11,677 bases of DNA. It comes from Conidiobolus incongruus B7586. Lineage: Eukaryota; Entomophthoromycota; Entomophthoromycetes; Entomophthorales; Conidiobolaceae. The number at the start of each line of letters is the position of its first letter. Position 1 is the first letter of the stretch. This document shows positions 9,794-11,677 of this stretch, piece by piece. The position numbers and the translations under genes were made by a program. The notes beneath the pieces were generated by a model. That model saw nothing but the letters and a program-made list of their open reading frames with translations. It was not told the DNA's origin and did no database searches. The DNA is taken from the NCBI GenBank assembly GCA_000697335.1, contig JNEM01011461.1, forward strand, positions 1 to 11,677, written 5' to 3'.

Positions 9794-10488
9794 TAATGAT
9801 AATTATGTATATTTATTATTCTAAATTTTAATAAATAATTATTTATAATATATTATAAATAATTGGGAAAATATTTTCAATTTTAAGTGATGAATGCTTG
9901 AATTATGCAACTAATTTGAATACTTATTTATTTGGATTTGTATAAATTTTAATTAGTTATGGGATTATTTATCAAAATATAATGATATTCAACTTTCAAG
10001 TTTCAAATAAAACGAAATTTGAATGGTTGATAATATGCTGAATTATCAACTATTATATATTTTCGAAGATTAAAAAATTTTAATTTGATATTATTATATA
10101 AATACTAAGATACAATAAAAGTTTATAAGTAGCCTATGAAAATGTTATTTACTGAATATATTGTGGTGTTCAAAATATTTTTATATTTGATCTTGGTTAT
10201 ACAAATGTTTGAATTTTACAAAATGTATAATATATTATAGGCTTATTGTTTTTGTATATTTTGTAGATGATTCATCAAATACTATATTTTTCTGTTATAG
10301 TAATAATTGTCCATTTATATTGGGATTATAAAATTCTTTTTAGGTTTAAAGATTAAATAAAATATATTTTGATATTACATTTTATTAATCATATTTCAAA
10401 ATATTAATTTCTATTATTACCTTGAATTTGAAATAATGGGAAATTTTTTAATTTCTGATTTTTCAAACATATTATTAGTTTGAAATAA
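9794..10488. other. AT-rich region upstream of HOS2, no gene seen
   Basis: Roughly 700 bases of AT-rich DNA with many stops in every frame. The part next to 9793 should contain the HOS2 promoter and leader, but no specific element is recognisable. No RNA gene or repeat stands out. Confidence 0.55.
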
Positions 10489-10579
10489 ATAAATATATAT
10501 AAAGTTAATAGGAAATTATATATTTTTAATATATAAATATATATAAAGTTAATAGGAAATTATATATTTTTAATATATA
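10489..10579. repeat. 44-bp direct tandem duplication, about two copies
   Basis: The block beginning at 10489 is repeated without change from 10533, with a period of 44 bases; identity continues to 10579. The shared core reads AAAGTTAATAGGAAATTATA followed by a T-rich end. Perfect identity in an otherwise decayed region points to a recent duplication or a collapsed or expanded minisatellite. It ends just before the mariner remnant. Confidence 0.9.
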
Positions 10580-10719
10580 TATTAGTTTTTTTGGTTAAAA
10601 AATTAACTTTTTAAAATTGGTTGTTTAATTTAATCATGCTTAAACTAAATAGTAATCATTAAAAGTTTTTTATTTTGGTATCAGTAAAACTTAACTATAA
10701 ACCCTTTAAAATTATTTAA

Positions 10720-11677
10720 AATTTAAAAGTAGTTTTTAATAATAAAGTATTATCTAAATCAACAATTTATTGCTAGGTAAATTACTTTAAGGCTAGGAGA
10801 GAAACTATTCAAAACCTGTTAAAATCTAGAAAATTAACTTCAACTGTTATTTTTTCAATTGTAAATAGAGTGAAAAAATATATTAAAAAGCACCTTTTTA
10901 TTTCAGCTAAAGAATTATCTAAGCACTTTAATATTAGTTTTATAAGTATTTTATATATTTTAAAGTTTAAACTAAAATTAATAAATAAAAATATAAAATA
11001 GGTACCTTATAATTAAACTAAAACTTAAAAAAAACTAGAGTAGCTATTACTAAATAAAACCTATTAAAATATTACTAGAAGCTTAAACTTTTACAGCAAA
11101 TAATTACAATTGATAAATTTTAAATCTTTATGTATAATCCTTTATTAAAACACAAATCAAAATGTTAGATTAAGCTAAATCAACCCCTTCTACAAATCCC
11201 TTTAAATAAATATTTTGTTAATAAACAGATATTAATTATTATAATAGATTATAATAGTATATACTATTCTTATTTAGTTCCTAAAGGAAAATCAATTAAT
11301 AATAAACTATATATTGCTTTTTTAAATAAAAGTATTTTTAATTAGTATTCTCAATATAATTTAAGAAGACTTATTATTTTGCATGATAATTACAAAATAC
11401 ATAAATCTAAAGCTGTAAAAAACTTTCTAATTAAAAATAACTGGAAAAAACTACTACATCTAGTATATTCCTTTGATTATAACTTATATAATTATAATTG
11501 CTTTAGGCAATTAAAAAACCAGCTTACAAGAAAGAAAATTTCTACATGAAAATTTAATTGGTTTGTGAAACATCAAATTTCAGTCTTTAATAAAAAGAAT
11601 TGTTTTTTAAGTGTTAGAAGTTTGTTAAAAGTATAGTAAAAAGTTATTAATAATAAAAGAAACTATTAAATTTATAC
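10720..11677 (+). mobile_element. Decayed mariner (Tc1/mariner, DD34D) transposase
   Basis: A mariner transposase can be followed on the plus strand to the window end. The N-terminal part has SKSTIYC*VNYFKARRET, matching the family's first helix-turn-helix, then ISAKELSKHFNIS (second helix-turn-helix), VPYN (the WVPHEL motif), ITIDKF (first catalytic Asp, 11112), YLVPKGKSIN, LHDNYKIHKS (second Asp, 11385), and YSFDYNLYNYNCFRQL, where the third Asp is replaced by Asn at 11490, exactly 34 residues on. The C-terminal KVINN motif follows at 11640. There are about 13 in-frame stops (six TAG, six TAA, one TGA) and one apparent frame change at an A8 run (11027-11034). Many stops fall where Trp or Gln is expected. 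The element is not functional. The 5' terminal repeat is not clear, and the 3' end lies outside the window. Confidence 0.88.

Noticed and set aside
1-11677. CRISPR array, defence system or gene cluster
   Set aside because: No regularly spaced repeats occur, and the genes are scattered eukaryotic housekeeping and regulatory genes, each with its own introns and mixed strand.

Overview
The window looks like nuclear DNA from a very AT-rich fungus. It carries a fungal-type transcription factor with the fungal-specific middle domain, a Hos2-type histone deacetylase, a Gid2/RMND5-type ubiquitin ligase subunit and a Grx5-type glutaredoxin. All four genes are cut by very short introns (52-74 bases) with GTAAGT/GTAATA-like donors, TTTAG-like acceptors and, in several, a TACTAAT-like branch site. 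I infer an early-diverging fungus with a low-GC genome, perhaps of the Conidiobolus kind, but the window alone does not prove this.

Layout. 1-723 is AT-rich upstream DNA with simple repeats. 748-2416 (+) is a two-exon transcription factor whose zinc cluster is degenerate. 2417-5300 is a long gene-poor stretch holding a tRNA-Ser-like sequence (4478-4559) followed by a T6 tract. 5301-6811 (-) is a six-exon GID2/RMND5 homologue that I rebuilt across five introns. 6812-7052 is the shared upstream region of GID2 and the divergent GRX5. 7053-7754 (+) is a six-exon mitochondrial monothiol glutaredoxin, none of whose exons is long enough to stand out alone. 7755-8325 is a convergent 3' region. 8326-9793 (-) is a two-exon HOS2/HDAC3-type deacetylase; its first exon supplies the missing N-terminus. 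9794-10719 is AT-rich and contains a 44-bp tandem duplication. 10720-11677 is the decayed transposase of a mariner (DD34D-type) DNA transposon that runs off the window edge.

The genes are unrelated housekeeping and regulatory genes, not an operon or pathway: chromatin deacetylation (Set3C-like), targeted protein degradation (GID/CTLH complex), mitochondrial Fe-S cluster assembly, and a lineage-type transcription factor. I found no CRISPR array, defence island, secondary-metabolite cluster or new multi-gene system. The points most worth a second look are the degenerate zinc cluster, the odd ACT-anticodon tRNA-Ser-like locus, and the mariner fossil, whose stops mostly fit C:G-to-T:A change.
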